Below, in pieces: positions 26,373 to 38,465 of a stretch of 64,000 bases of DNA. Made by a program: the position numbers and the translations under genes. Location: NCBI GenBank assembly GCA_021464245.1, contig JADCRB010000025.1, positions 2,508,081-2,572,080 of the forward strand, read 5' to 3'. Within the stretch, counting starts at the first letter, position 1, and every line of letters begins with the position of its first letter. The notes under the pieces were generated by a model, which was given only the letters and a program-made list of their open reading frames with translations, had not been told where the DNA came from and searched no databases. Origin of the DNA: Carallia brachiata. Its lineage: Eukaryota > Streptophyta > Magnoliopsida > Malpighiales > Rhizophoraceae.

Positions 26373-27209
26373 AATGTGGGAGATTCATATTTTTAATAGC
26401 TTAGCCTATTTGAACAGATGGTTGTAATGGCTAGTGGCTATATAATGTAAAAGTTTTGATGTAATTACCACCCTATAATTATTGGTGACAATAACGAGAA
26501 TAGTGAAGGTAAGATTATATGACAATGAGTTTTGGAAAACTTTAATTTGAAGAGATTAAAGTAATAAAAATGAGAATTACCATCTAAAGTAGCTTAATAT
26601 CAATTCAGGTTTGTACTATTTGGCGGACAAAATTAGCTTAACTCAAGATGAGTGGTAGGAGAACAATAAAGAGAACAACATGGAAAGGGGACAATAGAAG
26701 AAAAATGATTAAAAAAAATTTTGCCCATTGAGAGAGAGTTGTAAAACTAATCAGATTAAAAAAAAAACATATTATAGCAATCATTTATTCGTGATTCGAC
26801 ACTACAGTAAATAAACGTGTAATTATGGCTCACGAAACTGAATTTTATGATAAAGTTTGGTGTCAACAATGTTGATTGAACTAAAAGTTCAAAGGTAAAT
26901 TTAGTCCCATCTCGTGATCTTATCGAACGGAAATGATTCTTGGTGTCAATAGTTAGATGTGTAGAAGTTTAAAAAATTTGAGAATGAAGTTTGAAAAAAA
27001 TAATTGTGCAAGAAAAGGATTATCAATAAAAAAATCAAGTGAAATAAAAAATTAAACAAGAATAACAAGGGAATTGAAAGCAAAAGCAGAAGAGGGAACA
27101 TAAGCTTACTACTTTTGATGGTGAAAGTTTTGCTTAGCGAAAAAATATTTCATGGGCACATATAAAATGTTCATAGTCTTTTCAATAAGGTTTGTAATAA
27201 TGTATGTTT
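26373..27209. other. Intergenic spacer between MITE and LINE
   Basis: I see no gene or bounded element here; the sequence is AT-rich and without long ORFs. Confidence 0.45.
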
Positions 27210-27535
27210 TTTTTTGGTATATATGATGTAAGTAAGGCAAAAAATCTAATTAACTTCGAAAGAACATGACACCATGACAATTATCTTCTAGTAGTGGCGT
27301 TAGCCCCCTAGATGGACGATAAGGGAAAAGCTCATAAGCGACACAAGAAGACCCCAACTTTGCAAGGAAGTTAGCACTTAGTATAAGAATTATCCTCTCT
27401 CAATAGATGTTTATATTCCACCTTCCAAACAAAAGCAGAAAGGCACCAAATATTATTAACAATACTAAATAATGATTGAGGCAAATGTTTTGGGGTAGAG
27501 ATCAGGTGAAGTTATTCAAAAGAGTCAATTTCAAG

Positions 27536-27654
27536 TGATTAGGTATAACCCAAGTGGTTGGTAGGGTCTGGGGTTCGAACCCTAGATTTTTCCCACAAAA
27601 TTTTCCATCCTCTACTACTATTCTAGCAACTCTAATGGACCCAAAAAAAAAAAA
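27536..27654 (+). mobile_element. Short tRNA-derived SINE with perfect 13-base TSD, inside the LINE
   Basis: A 119-base insertion flanked by identical AGTCAATTTCAAG at 27523-27535 and 27655-27667. It has a textbook box B, GGTTCGAACCC (27572-27582), a tRNA-like left part, and ends in an A run of about 13. Read without it, the surrounding LINE RNase H-like sequence is contiguous. The 79-residue ORF starting at 27554 is not a gene. Confidence 0.9.
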
Positions 27655-27934
27655 AGTCAATTTCAAGAATAATATTGCGATAACTCAACTCCTATCAACG
27701 CTTAATTTCTATAAGTTCCACTGCCATATTAGTAGTGCAACCACCAAAACCCAAAATGTCATCGTTCTATATTCTAAGCGAATATCTCAATAACCTGCCA
27801 AAAACTAGCCTTCCACGTATTTCTTTGAGCAATCCAATGTTGATCTTCAAACATTTATAAGAGGAAGGTTCCCATGATACCATCCAAGTATTAGAGGAAA
27901 GAGTCGCATTCAGGTAAGAAACTATTGGTGACAG

Positions 27935-28072
27935 AGCACTGACCTTAGCTTCGTTGGTTGGAGGCGTGTGTCTTTAACTCCAGATCTAGAGTTTGAACCC
28001 TAAACTTGGAATTCACTTTCCCTTCCCCTTATTGCTGAGTTACCTGCTCCAATGAACAAAAAAAAAAAACTA
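27935..28072 (+). mobile_element. Probable tRNA-derived SINE inside the LINE
   Basis: It has the same overall design as the SINE at 27536: a box B-like GAGTTTGAACCCT (about 27988-28000), a pyrimidine-rich middle and a terminal A run (28060-28071). No clear target-site duplication was found, so the left boundary is approximate. Confidence 0.6.
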
Positions 28073-30270
28073 GTGCTAACTTACGTAAAAAGATTGTTAA
28101 CAATTCGAACATGAGAAAAATAACTAATTCTAGTTCCCTTAAATACCTTACTGTTGTAGGATACTCACAATGCCTAGTAACCACACAAGAATAATAGACT
28201 TAAGGTATTGAGATTATTATAAATGATTCCATCCCGCAAAAATTGTTGCATCAATTCCTCTAGTAAGCAAGCAAAACAAAGATGGCGATATAATAAAAAA
28301 AAAAAAAAAAAAGATGGCCACATAATGCCAACTAGAATTTCTTCCCATACAACTCGAACAAGTGGGCAACCTTCAAAATGTGTAAAATAGTCTTTGACTC
28401 TTTATTAGACTTAAAACAAATGGGCCTACCATAAAAAACAACCTAATCTCTCTGCATTTGTTAGTGATTTCCCTTAAAAATTGAGCAAAAAAAAGGTTTG
28501 AATTTTTTAGGAAAGTTCATCTTCCATAATCATTTCCACAATCTGTTAATCCCCCATGAGAAGCATTCTTTGACATTCAAGCATAAGCAATGCTCGGAAA
28601 ATCCATTGCATTAGGACTGGCCAACCAAGTCAACAAGTCTTTTTTAAAAGCATGAAGGGGAAAGGGCATCGAGACTATGAGATTAATAATTTTTGGAGGC
28701 AATTGGATTCTTAAATTACTCAAACTCCAATGCCTATCTTGAATGATAGAACTCACCCGAGTTGACTTGTCAATGAGATGGATGGATAAATTGAATGGAG
28801 GAAATGACCTCACCCACCTATCAAGCTAGAGGAAAACTCGAGACTACTCAGTAATCGTAAACTAGAATCCCTCTTCTAAAGTATTGAAGCTCTTAGAAAT
28901 TGCTTTCATACATAAGAAGTGGAAGACAAGTTGATATGCATCGCACTTCTTAACAATATTTACTTGCTTCGTAGGACTTGCACCCAGACCTTGTCACTAT
29001 CCCCAAGTAATTCCCTACTCAATTTACCAATCATAGCCATATTGTTCAGCTTAACTTATGAAAGGCCCAACTATCCTAGTCTTTGGGTGTAACCTCCTCC
29101 CAATTTAAGAGATTAGTACTACCTTTGTCAAAATCTAATCCCCAAATAAAACTCCTCGTGATCTTATCAACTTCTTCACAAATAGACTCAAGTGACCAAG
29201 TTGTCTAATTGGAACAAACTAGCACATAGGATAGACAACTTTGCATCAGAGTTGCTTGCCCCGCCATGTTTGATTTCCAAGAAGAGAGATGTTGTTAACC
29301 TTTCTCAATAAGAAAGCTATAGGTAGTTCAAAACGGTTGACCATGAATAAACAACACTCCTAAATATCGCTCAAGATCATTAGTGAAAATAAATTGACTA
29401 GCTCTTCTAAGATTGTGAAATACTCCTTTAGGTGTACTATGAGATATAATAACCTTAAACTTAGCTTCATTAAATTTGAAACCAGAAGCTGAACAAAATT
29501 CTTTAATTATGGGTCAGAGCACTCCTGCTTGGTTGACAGTTGCTCTACAAAATAATAACATATCATCAACAAACAAATGATAAAAAAGTCCTAACCCATC
29601 TTAAGAGCACTTAATTGGTTACTTTTTTTTTTTCGATTGACTTTCAAATGAATATAGAGAGAAAGTTGCTCTATTCATAAGAAAAATAAACGAAAGAAAA
29701 GTTGATCCCCTTGTCGGAGACCATGATTTGGTTTAATGTTGAGCACCTTTTCTCTATTTCTTAAAATCGACAGAAAGGCACTAGTGGCATAAAAAATAAT
29801 CAGTTTAATCATACCATAGGGAGCTTAAACTCATGAAGAGTTGATTCCAAAAATCTCCATTCAATTATATCATATACCATCTCTAAGTCAATCTTATAAG
29901 CCTTTGCCCCTTTCCCATGCTTTGTACGATGCAAATGGTTTATTACCTGTTGAGATGTTGTCAGTTGTGCACCTATTTGGGAAAAATCTACCATGTAAAG
30001 GACTGATAATATCATCTAGCATAGGCCTAATATGGTTAAACAGAACTTTAGCAATGAGCTTAAACAAGACATTAAGTAACATAATAAGTCTAAACTTAGT
30101 AATTTGGTTTATTGCATCACCTTTAGGAATAAGACATATAAGAATCTTTGAAATGCTTTAAAAAAACAACCCACTAAAAAAGCTCCTCGACTAAGAGTAA
30201 CAATGTTTGAACCGAAGATATCCAATACGTTTTAGAAAAAATTGGCTGAAAGTCATTAGGACTGGAGTTA

Positions 30271-30946
30271 AGGGTATTCACAGATCGGGTTGAACGGTTT
30301 AAAGGATATTTTACATCCAAACCGCCAATGGCAGTTTAAAAAAAAAAAATGTAAACATCAACTACTTCATTAACTACCTTAAACCATCCAAAGTAACACA
30401 ACCATTATCGATTGCTTGCAGGCAGTTTATGAGCACTGTTGCGTAGATGTTAAAATAAGGAGACGCAGAAAACTATGGAGTTATTTTTTATATACATTTT
30501 TTAATAATTTTATTGCACATGGACCTTAGTAATATGACACATCATAAACTATAAAAAAAATCAAAAACTTATGAAACTTAAGTAAAAGTTGGTGTGCAAT
30601 AAACTTATAAATAATATACACACAAAATAACTACGTCTCCTTCATATCCCCCAACCCTGTCCATGTATTATTTCCATTTTTGTATTTATATAATAAAGGT
30701 AATATAAATATACAAATAGCCTGTGATTTGGTAATTAAAAAATTCCTTCATACCATACATTATAAATTTGAATTTTCATTAAAGTGTTCGGTGCACTTGA
30801 TAGACATTGTCACCTAGATTCTTCGCACCAAAATTACCTAGGTCCTTGCTAAGAAAGAAACATAAGTAAGCTTACGTTTTTTAAGTAGGCCGAACAAATT
30901 GAAAAAAAAAGGGAATGTTTGTATTTTGACATGGAGGAGAGGAGTT
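30271..30946. other. Intergenic spacer
   Basis: AT-rich sequence with no gene that I can support. Confidence 0.45.
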
Positions 30947-30947
30947 T

Positions 30948-31476
30948 AAAGTGTTTAATTTTGCGTTTGAGGACTGCTGTTACTGTTGTTTTCTAAAATG
31001 TAAAAAGTGCCTTCAAAAATAATAGATAAAAAAATAAGATCAAGTAACTTTTTTTTATCAGTAGCTAATAGGTATGACAATTACAAAAATGTCCTTGAAA
31101 TAATTGTTGCCATGCGCGCACTAGATAACGCACTGGAAATTTTTTTTCTAACGTTTGTTTGTGAAATGTGAACAATATAATCATCAATGCAACTCTTTCC
31201 GATATAGCACAATTGTAGCACTGTAGTGTTTCGTTTTTTCTTGTTTTAATAAAAAAATTGTTTAAAAAATTGTTTAAAAAAACAATATAATAAAATAATC
31301 TTATTTTATTAAAACTCCTTCACAAGCAGCAGGTATTACTTGAAATAACATCATTTCGAATATATTGACCTCTTCTTTTTTTTTTGTTTTAATTGTAAAT
31401 ACAGTAACTTATACAATGAAAAATAATAATATTTTTTAAACACAATAATTTTTATAATAAAAATAACATTTCTAAA

Positions 31477-31507
<31 letters not shown>

Positions 31508-31959
31508 ATATTATAAAAAATAGTTGATGTTCAGTCACACATTTAACATTTTTTTATTTATAAATACATAAGATGAATTTTTATAAGATTAGTTTGATAT
31601 TAACTAGAAGTAAAAAAATTATATATTATAATAAATAAAAATAAAAATATAATATATAAAATAATTATTTTATTATTTAATTAATAACAATTAATATTAG
31701 AATTAACAAATAAAATTTTATTTCATTTATCCAACAATAATTTAATAATAATAATTAATATCAAATAACAGCATACACAACCAGCAACAATAAACCTAAG
31801 CATTATCGCCAGAGCTTCTAGTTCAAACGACATTAGCAATATACCATAAAATATGAGGTCGAAAGTTCAAATTCTCAATTTTTTTAACTATTTCCTTCCC
31901 TCAACTAATTGATTTAAATTTAAGAAACTGAAAAAAAAAAAAAAAAACTAAACACCCTC
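30948..31959. mobile_element. Probable Tourist-like MITE carrying a nested SINE near its right end
   Basis: The right end AAACTAAACACCCTC (31945-31959), when reversed, gives GAGGGTGTTTAGTTT, almost identical to the termini of the element at 25530-26369. The left end AAAGTGTTTAATTTTGCG (30948-30965) is a diverged counterpart. The interior is AT-rich with a TA run at about 31477-31513. A SINE-like insertion separates the right terminus from the rest. No flanking target duplication was recognised. Confidence 0.55.
31800..31946 (+). mobile_element. SINE-like insertion with intact A and B boxes
   Basis: Contains TAGTTCAAACG (31819-31829), an exact fit to the tRNA box A consensus, then AAGTTCAAATTC (31863-31874), a box B-like sequence at normal spacing, and ends in about 17 A residues. 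Possible flanking repeats (AAACCTAA and AAACTAAA) are too weak to call a target duplication. Confidence 0.65.
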
Positions 31960-32079
31960 TGCTTGCAGTGGATTCTGGCGGTTAGGGTTTTAGTAGTGGT
32001 CGCCAGGGAGTGCGATGTTGGGCTTGTAACTTTTAAGTGTTGCAAACAAAAAAGACGGTAACAAAACAACAAATAATAA

Positions 32080-34773
32080 TAATAACGTTACGAATTCTTT
32101 CGCTGCTGTGACGGCACGGCACGCCTCTCTCGCTGTCTCCACCCGCCTCTCTCTCTGCGTTTACATTCTCAAGCTCTCTCACTCGCCAAATCCTCAGCTA
32201 ATTAGCTTTCAAGGTGTCTCTCTGTTTCGGAGTGGGGCTTGTAGCGTTCTATGAACCGCATTTGTGTTTATTTTCTTTTGATTAACTTTAGTTTTTTTTT
32301 TTTTAATTTTTTTTCCTGTTTGGTAGCTAAGCAAATGATTGAATGTCGGAGCGCCCATACGCTTGATTTCTTTTAGGTAAAACCCTAATTTCTAAACACC
32401 CATTTCTTTGCTTTGTTTCATTTCTTTTTCCTCGGCTATCTCTGCTGCCGTTTTTTTTTTTTTTTTTTTTTTTTTTTTGTTTCCTCTGTGGTTTTTCTGT
32501 TTGGGTTTTAATTTCATGGGGCTTGACAATGTGTGACACCCACATGTTTTTATAATGACATTCGAAGGGGGTTTTTGGTTTATTTTACTCTCTAATGGTT
32601 GTTTTAAGCGGATTAGAAAACTAGAGGTGAAATTATGGGGGTTTTATGGATATTTTTCTCTTTTTTGTTGTTGTGCTCATTTGATTCTTGTCGTCACCAG
32701 TCAATGTAATGTGACTGGATCCTGCTTTCGGTAATAAGCTGACATTTTAGGACATAATCGTTTGTGCTCGTTCTGTTTGTATGAAACCAAAATGCTTGTG
32801 TTATTAAGTCATTTTTGCTGCAGCTGATGTGGATGAAATTGCGTACTTCCCCCCATGATAACCCAGAGAGCTTGTGGGGTGAACAGATGCTGTGGCTTTT
32901 GCCTCTCCCTCTAATCTACCATAATAGGCATCTTTTCCATGCATAAAGCTTCACTTATATGTTTTTATAGAAGTTTTTGTGATGTATTTGTCTTCCTTTT
33001 GTTTTCTGTTCTTTCTGTATATTAATTCAAGGTGATCCTTGTAACTCTGGCTCTTCAACTATGGATCATGTGCTCGTTGATGTTGAGTTCATCTAAAGGT
33101 AACTCTTTAAGTCAGATTCCCTATTGTTAAACAAAGGCATCTCCGTGATATTATTTGAACAAGCTGCAGTGTGGTGCATTTAAAAAAGAAAAATCTGGTG
33201 AATGTGGTCCATGTTAACATGCAACATCGTTTGGAAATTTTCATTGTTGGGAAATGGTTGGAAAATTGTTGGAAGACTCTGTAATCGAACGTGATAATGG
33301 CTGTTTACAATGAATTGTGAAACTGAACTGGAAGGGACATGTTCTTGAGGTCTCATGCAATATATTCCTTTCCCAACACAATTTAGCCAGTCAGGCCAAC
33401 AATATTGCATAATTTTGAATCAATGCTTAAATTCTTCTGGGTTAACATTTGGCTACCTGTCAAACCACTGATTTGGTCTTTTGGTTTCGATAACAGGCCC
33501 AATTTTATCATGGTACTCTTGATTTTTTTTTTTTCTAACCGGTATTTATTACTAAAGTGGTCAAAAACTCCATTTGGCTTTTGTTATTTCTTATTTAGTT
33601 ATTTTTTAACTGAAGCTATAGATTTTAGAGTGATAATCTGTGCTTGAGTTTATTTTACCTGTTGTTCCCCCTTTCATATATTAAAGTATTGAAGTATTGC
33701 ATGCCTTAAGAAAGATTGGTTCTAGTCTGATGTGGCGGAGACTAAAGTCTTGCTTTGATATTGCTTGATAGAAAATAGAGGAAACTATGGTGAGAAGGGA
33801 AGAAAGGGGAGAAACAAAAAAAATTAGGGGAAGAAAAAAGGGGAGAAACCAAGAGATATAAGAATTAACACATAGTGAATTTAATTCACTAACTCATCCA
33901 TTCTTTCTTAAACCATTACAAAGCTCATTTTTTAATAGGAAATTGAAATGCAGACAAGACAATTTAGACACAACTTTTGACTTAAATATTAACTAGTTCA
34001 CACGCAAAAGCAATAAAGAGATAGATTGACTACAATCTAGATTGCTATAAATCCAACTAAAGTCCACACACAAAATCTGCCTATTCCGACTTTTCCGAGT
34101 CAATCTAAAAGTTCATGTTCTTAAAAATGAGTGTAAGACTGTGTACTGACCCTTCTCTATGTCCCACAGTGCGGGAGCTTTGTGCACTAGAATGAGCTTG
34201 GTCCCTCATCATTCTTCATCAATATGCCTCTGTGGGTTTAAGCATTTTTATATTTATAGTTTAAATGATTTTACATGCATTTTGCTTTTGTTGACAAAGT
34301 TCCATTCTGTCGTCACCATCTTTGTGATCATGAATCTCACACTATTCTTCTTGTTATGTTTCTGTGAGAGTTCCTTTGGATTGTGTTTTGCTTCCATCCT
34401 CGTATCATGCCTGCCTTCTTGGTAGTCAATGCTTGGTTGAAGATATCAGCCTTTTCGTTTCAACTATGTGTACAACTAAATTATTTAAACACTGCTGATT
34501 AGTATATATCGTGTATATCATTTTACGTCGAAATAACTTTTATAAAGACAAAATTTTCTGCTTTTTAGTTATCCTTGTTACCGACTCATAACAATTGCGT
34601 GTGAAGAGGGAAGTGTTATAACATCAAAAAATGTGATTTGGATAAATATATTAAGTTCATTACTTATATCACTTTTGCCTATGAAAACTTCTTTTATGAA
34701 TTACAAATTTGGTTTGGATAAGAATATTGAGTCTGTTGCTTATTCTGGGTTTAGACGGTTTTATTTCATTACA
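32080..34773 (+). other. Probable promoter and 5' untranslated region of the DYAD-like locus
   Basis: Around 32090-32215 the sequence becomes more GC-balanced with CT-rich, leader-like sequence followed by a GT junction (near 32213), which would fit a 5' exon. From there to 34773 I found no exon with recognisable DYAD N-terminal sequence, only short ORFs and homopolymers. Whether a transcript starts here is inferred from composition and position. Confidence 0.35.
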
Positions 34774-36896
34774 GATGCTTCAGAACCATATGGAGGTTGC
34801 ATGAAACGAGACAAAGTTGCAATAAAGGATTATGCTTGTTGGAGCTAAGACGCGCAGGTATGGTACAGTGGAGTGTTGTAGACGAGATCCCATTGACCAG
34901 CATGGAGAAAGCAACCCTAAAATTTCATGCATCAATGTTAAAGAAGAAATAAAAAATGAGGAAGAGGCTTTGTCAGTGGATTCTCTTGGGTTGCCTGATC
35001 ATTGTAAGAGAAAGCGCCTTACACTCGACCAGATAAAAGATGCAAGAGCTGCAAGTCGTGCAAAGCAAAGTCAAACTAGCATTTCCTGTGAGCATCAGCA
35101 AATCAGTGTTGAGAGTACCAAAAGGAATTCTGTACAAAGGAAAAGGAAGAATTTCGTTGACAGATGGTCCATGGAGAGGTACTCGCTGAATATCTGTTTT
35201 TGTTCTTGTTGCCAAATCAGGTTGTATATGGAGCTTCTAAATTTAAATATATGATTTGAAGGTACACAACAAGCGGAGAAAAGGATGTTGGAGGTTTTAA
35301 AGGCCGAAGGTGCTGTTTTTGAGAATCCCATTACCCGGCCGCTGCTGAGAATGGCAGCTCGTAAATATGTGTGCGACACTGGACTCCTAGACCACCTACT
35401 CAAGCACATGGATGGCAAAGTGGCACCAGGTGGCACTGAGCGATTCCGTCGATGTTACAACACCGAAGGGGTAATGGTCTATTGGCTGGAGAGTGCTGAC
35501 TTAATTAATATTAAGTGCGAAGGTGGGGTGCCATATCCACATTGGGCTCATGTATGTGAGTCAAAGCCTGGTGGTGGCAGCTTGCCAGATTCTGTTAGTG
35601 CTGGAGAATTGACGCTGCTTAAGGAGGAAATAGCGAAAATGAAGAGGTAAATAAAGAAAAGGAACATTGATGTACCAAAAAAAAAGGAAAAAGAAATTTG
35701 AATAACCTTTTGTTTGGGCCATGTGTGCTGCATTTGCTATTTTTGCATTGTGCTTCTGACAGGGATATGGAGGAGCTGGTATCCAAGAACCCAAAGCAAG
35801 ATCAATCTAATCCAATCGAGGTGAATCCTGAATCCCAGTTTGATATAAAATATTATGATTGCTTGTTGAAGTCTCATCTTAAGTCATTTGTTTCAGGAGA
35901 TGCACAAGGATTTGCTGAAATGGAGAAAAAAGACTGACCAACGCCTAATGGAATTTTCAAGTTCCTTGAGTGGTATGCAGGTATAACTGCAATGCCATGT
36001 CGTTCTTTCAGTTTCTGACTTGTTATTTACTGGTGTCTGTTCGGCTGAAGGAAGTTCACCTTGACCATGCCTTTGGAGCAGGACATGTGTGGGGAGTTGG
36101 TAATCTGGAAGTCAAAGACTGAAAAACAGATTAATGAAATCTTAAATTCACTGAGCAATATGCAGTCATCAAAGCAGTGCACCACCTTCAGTCCAGCTTC
36201 AGAGAGATGGGAAGACTGGTTAGAGAGCACTAATCTGGACAATATTCAAGGGGAGGACTTTGCACCTTGGTTAGAGAGCGCTGGTCTAGTCAATTTTGGG
36301 CAGGACGCATCGTTGCAAGTATCCTGCTCAGCTCCGAAACCTTGGTTGAAACCTTGTGATAGTCTCTCTGAAGATGTTTGTGTCAGAGAGCTGCAGCTGG
36401 TTAAGGAAGGAATGGTAAATATGAATAGGTAAAATATTTGGTTACCAAAAAACCTGGGAGTAGAGCCAGAAGGCATGGTTTATTTAAATGTAAGCATGGT
36501 AGGTGAAAGAGAAGGGAAAATATAAGTGTCTGTGATTGATCTCAGTTGTACTTCCTTTTGTTGCTTAAACAGAGATGTGCAAGAGCTGGTACCCAACAGG
36601 ATGGAGGAATATCAGGCTAATGTGACCCCCGATTCATGTGCTACTGTGAATTCAAAGTTAGATCTTGGCAGCTCATTTCTTCTGTTTCAGGTGGTATCTG
36701 TCAGCATTCTAAAATTAGTTTGCATTGTTCATGTTTCCATTGTTATGCATTGGCTGGATGAATTCCCACTCAGCTTTTCTTTTACCAGGAAATGTTCAAA
36801 GAGTTAATGAGATGGAAAGCTAAGATGGAACAGCAGATGCTACAGATTTCAGACACTCTGAGTACCTTGGAGGCATCAAAGCAATATGCTACATGA
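34774..36896 (+). CDS. DYAD/AMEIOTIC1 (SWI1)-like protein, N-terminally eroded, possibly a pseudogene
   Basis: The conserved DYAD core is clear at 35285-35646: FENPITRPLLRMAARK, DTGLLDHLLKHM, GKVAPGGTERFRR and YWLESADLINI. A reading path of 474 residues uses ATG 34832 and exons 34832-35178, 35284-35646, 35763-35820, 35897-35980, 36082-36428, 36573-36690 and 36789-36896, ending QYAT-stop. Coiled-coil modules of the form E/D-M-x3-L-x2-W-(K/R) appear three times (EMHKDLLKW, DMCGELVIW, EMFKELMRW), and WLES(A/T)xL appears three times. Family members act in meiotic cohesion and entry. Oddities: the first exon (from the acceptor at 34773) has family-like sequence in other frames (DYACWS, then ELRRAGMVQW), ended by shifts. 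The natural acceptor at 35261 gives a frame error that the acceptor at 35283 avoids, at the cost of several conserved residues. No N-terminal domain is found. Membership is sure; function is doubtful. Confidence 0.65.
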
Positions 36897-38465
36897 AGTG
36901 TTTCACTGGAAGATAGAGAGGATAGGATAGGATATTAGAGATTTGTCCTTCCATTTTGAGGAAAATGACTTAGGATTAGATCTTGTACAGGTTTCAACAG
37001 CTGAAGCATGAGCTCCTGTCTGTTCAAAACATTGAATCGGCAGGGCCAACCCTTAACCTTATTCGATAGCCTTCATATGAGCTACTAATATTTGACATTG
37101 TTCTTCACCAGTTCTCTGCTGTTGGTGAAGTCGGGCGAACTTGGATCAGTGAATTCTCTGCAGGAACGCAATTTTCTCAGGAGGAATTGAGTTTGAGTTT
37201 GCATATTTATTATTTTTCTCCCATATGTGGCCGTTTAGGATGCTATACTACTTATCATGTTCTATAGTATGTGGAGTTAGAAAGTTCTACAGAGTAATGA
37301 AATCCACTTGCAAATCTTCTTTGGTCTCCTCCTTTGGTCTCAACATGCTGTTTATACCGGCATAAACCAAATGCGCTATTCCGTCTTCTGCCTTTTTGTT
37401 CTGATGAACATGAGCTTCTGTCAATGTATGTGACTGCTTCCAGTTGCTTGGATTAGTTATCGGTTGCTAGCTTTTGTAGACTCGGGCAAATACAGAACGA
37501 GCTAAAAAAATACCTCATAGCACAAGCCACGAAAAAAAAAATAAAAAAGAAAACCAGCCCAGCGCGTCAAATGTGAAAAGGATCATGTTTATTATCGAAT
37601 AATATGTTAGTTTCGTACTTTCTCCAAATTTAGCAAAAATTCTATAGTAATTTTGAGTTTTGAAAACAATGATTTTTGTTTCAAGCTTAGCAAAACCACT
37701 AAAATGTCCCCCTAAACTACAGCTATTTTGAAAACAGTAGATAAAAGGCTGTTGCGATTAAACATATTTTTATGAATATAGCACAATCACAAAGATAAAA
37801 TTTTGGCTAAGAAGATAAATAGAGCTTAGAGATTGGGTTATAAATCTAGTCCACCAATTTTAGGCTTCATATATTTTATCAAGGAGAGACAAACTATAAC
37901 ATGTTCTGTTCTACGGTACATGCATTTTTAAGATAACCAAGGGGTGGGAGGACTGGGCATCTGTGAAACTGCTTTGCTAAATATGCTAACTATTGACCAA
38001 CTTAGCTGCCTCAATCACGTAATGTCATTCTAAAAAAACATATATAAGTAGTCAGTGCACACGAGACTTCCACCTTGTAGAATTTGGGAAAGCGTCAAAT
38101 GTATGCAGCCATACCCTCTAACCTAACCTGTCGTCTCCAGGAAAGAATAGAGTAACCATACTATTCTATCCTTCATTTTAGAAAACATATATGTTTGATG
38201 ACAATAACCAAGTACGGAAATGCCCATATGAAGCAATTAGGAAAAACATTATCATGAGACTTAACAGGCCACATTAGCATTTTACTAGCAGCACCAAGGT
38301 CCTTGAAAGTGGCGGCTTTCCAGTTGTTTTGTTTCTGATTTCAACAGATACATATACAAATAAAAGAAAAATGTCCATTGAACAATATCATTTTACAGTG
38401 AATCCACTCAAATGAAAGGATTACACAACGCAGGGACAACTTCATAATGAGAATTAGTCAGCTAT
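36897..38465. other. Intergenic region between convergent genes
   Basis: This stretch holds the 3' untranslated ends of the plus-strand DYAD-like locus and the minus-strand thioesterase. No other gene is supported. Confidence 0.5.

Larger units (their letters stand above)
27210..30270 (-). mobile_element. 5'-truncated L1-clade LINE, decayed, with two nested SINEs
   Basis: Read on the minus strand, the remnant begins inside the reverse transcriptase with DFQPIFSKTYW (about 30240), continues through NVLFKLIAKVL and SPLHGRFFPNR (30080-29960) and KIDLEMVYDIIEWRFLEST (about 29890-29830), and reaches the catalytic-type motif FVDDMLLF (about 29570-29550). Downstream come YLGVLFIHGQPF, a zf-RVT-like segment (to about 28320) and an RNase H-like end with AFVWKVEYKH (about 27420). 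Stops and frameshifts occur throughout. The endonuclease half is missing, as expected for 5' truncation. A T run at 27209-27216 on the plus strand may mark the poly(A) end. SINE insertions split the RNase H part (27536-27654) and the region before it (about 27935-28072). Confidence 0.85.

Noticed and set aside
27554..27793. tRNA-like sequence with a perfect box B and an overlapping ORF
   Set aside because: It is not a tRNA gene: the cloverleaf is not completed, and the A tail with flanking target duplication identifies a SINE.
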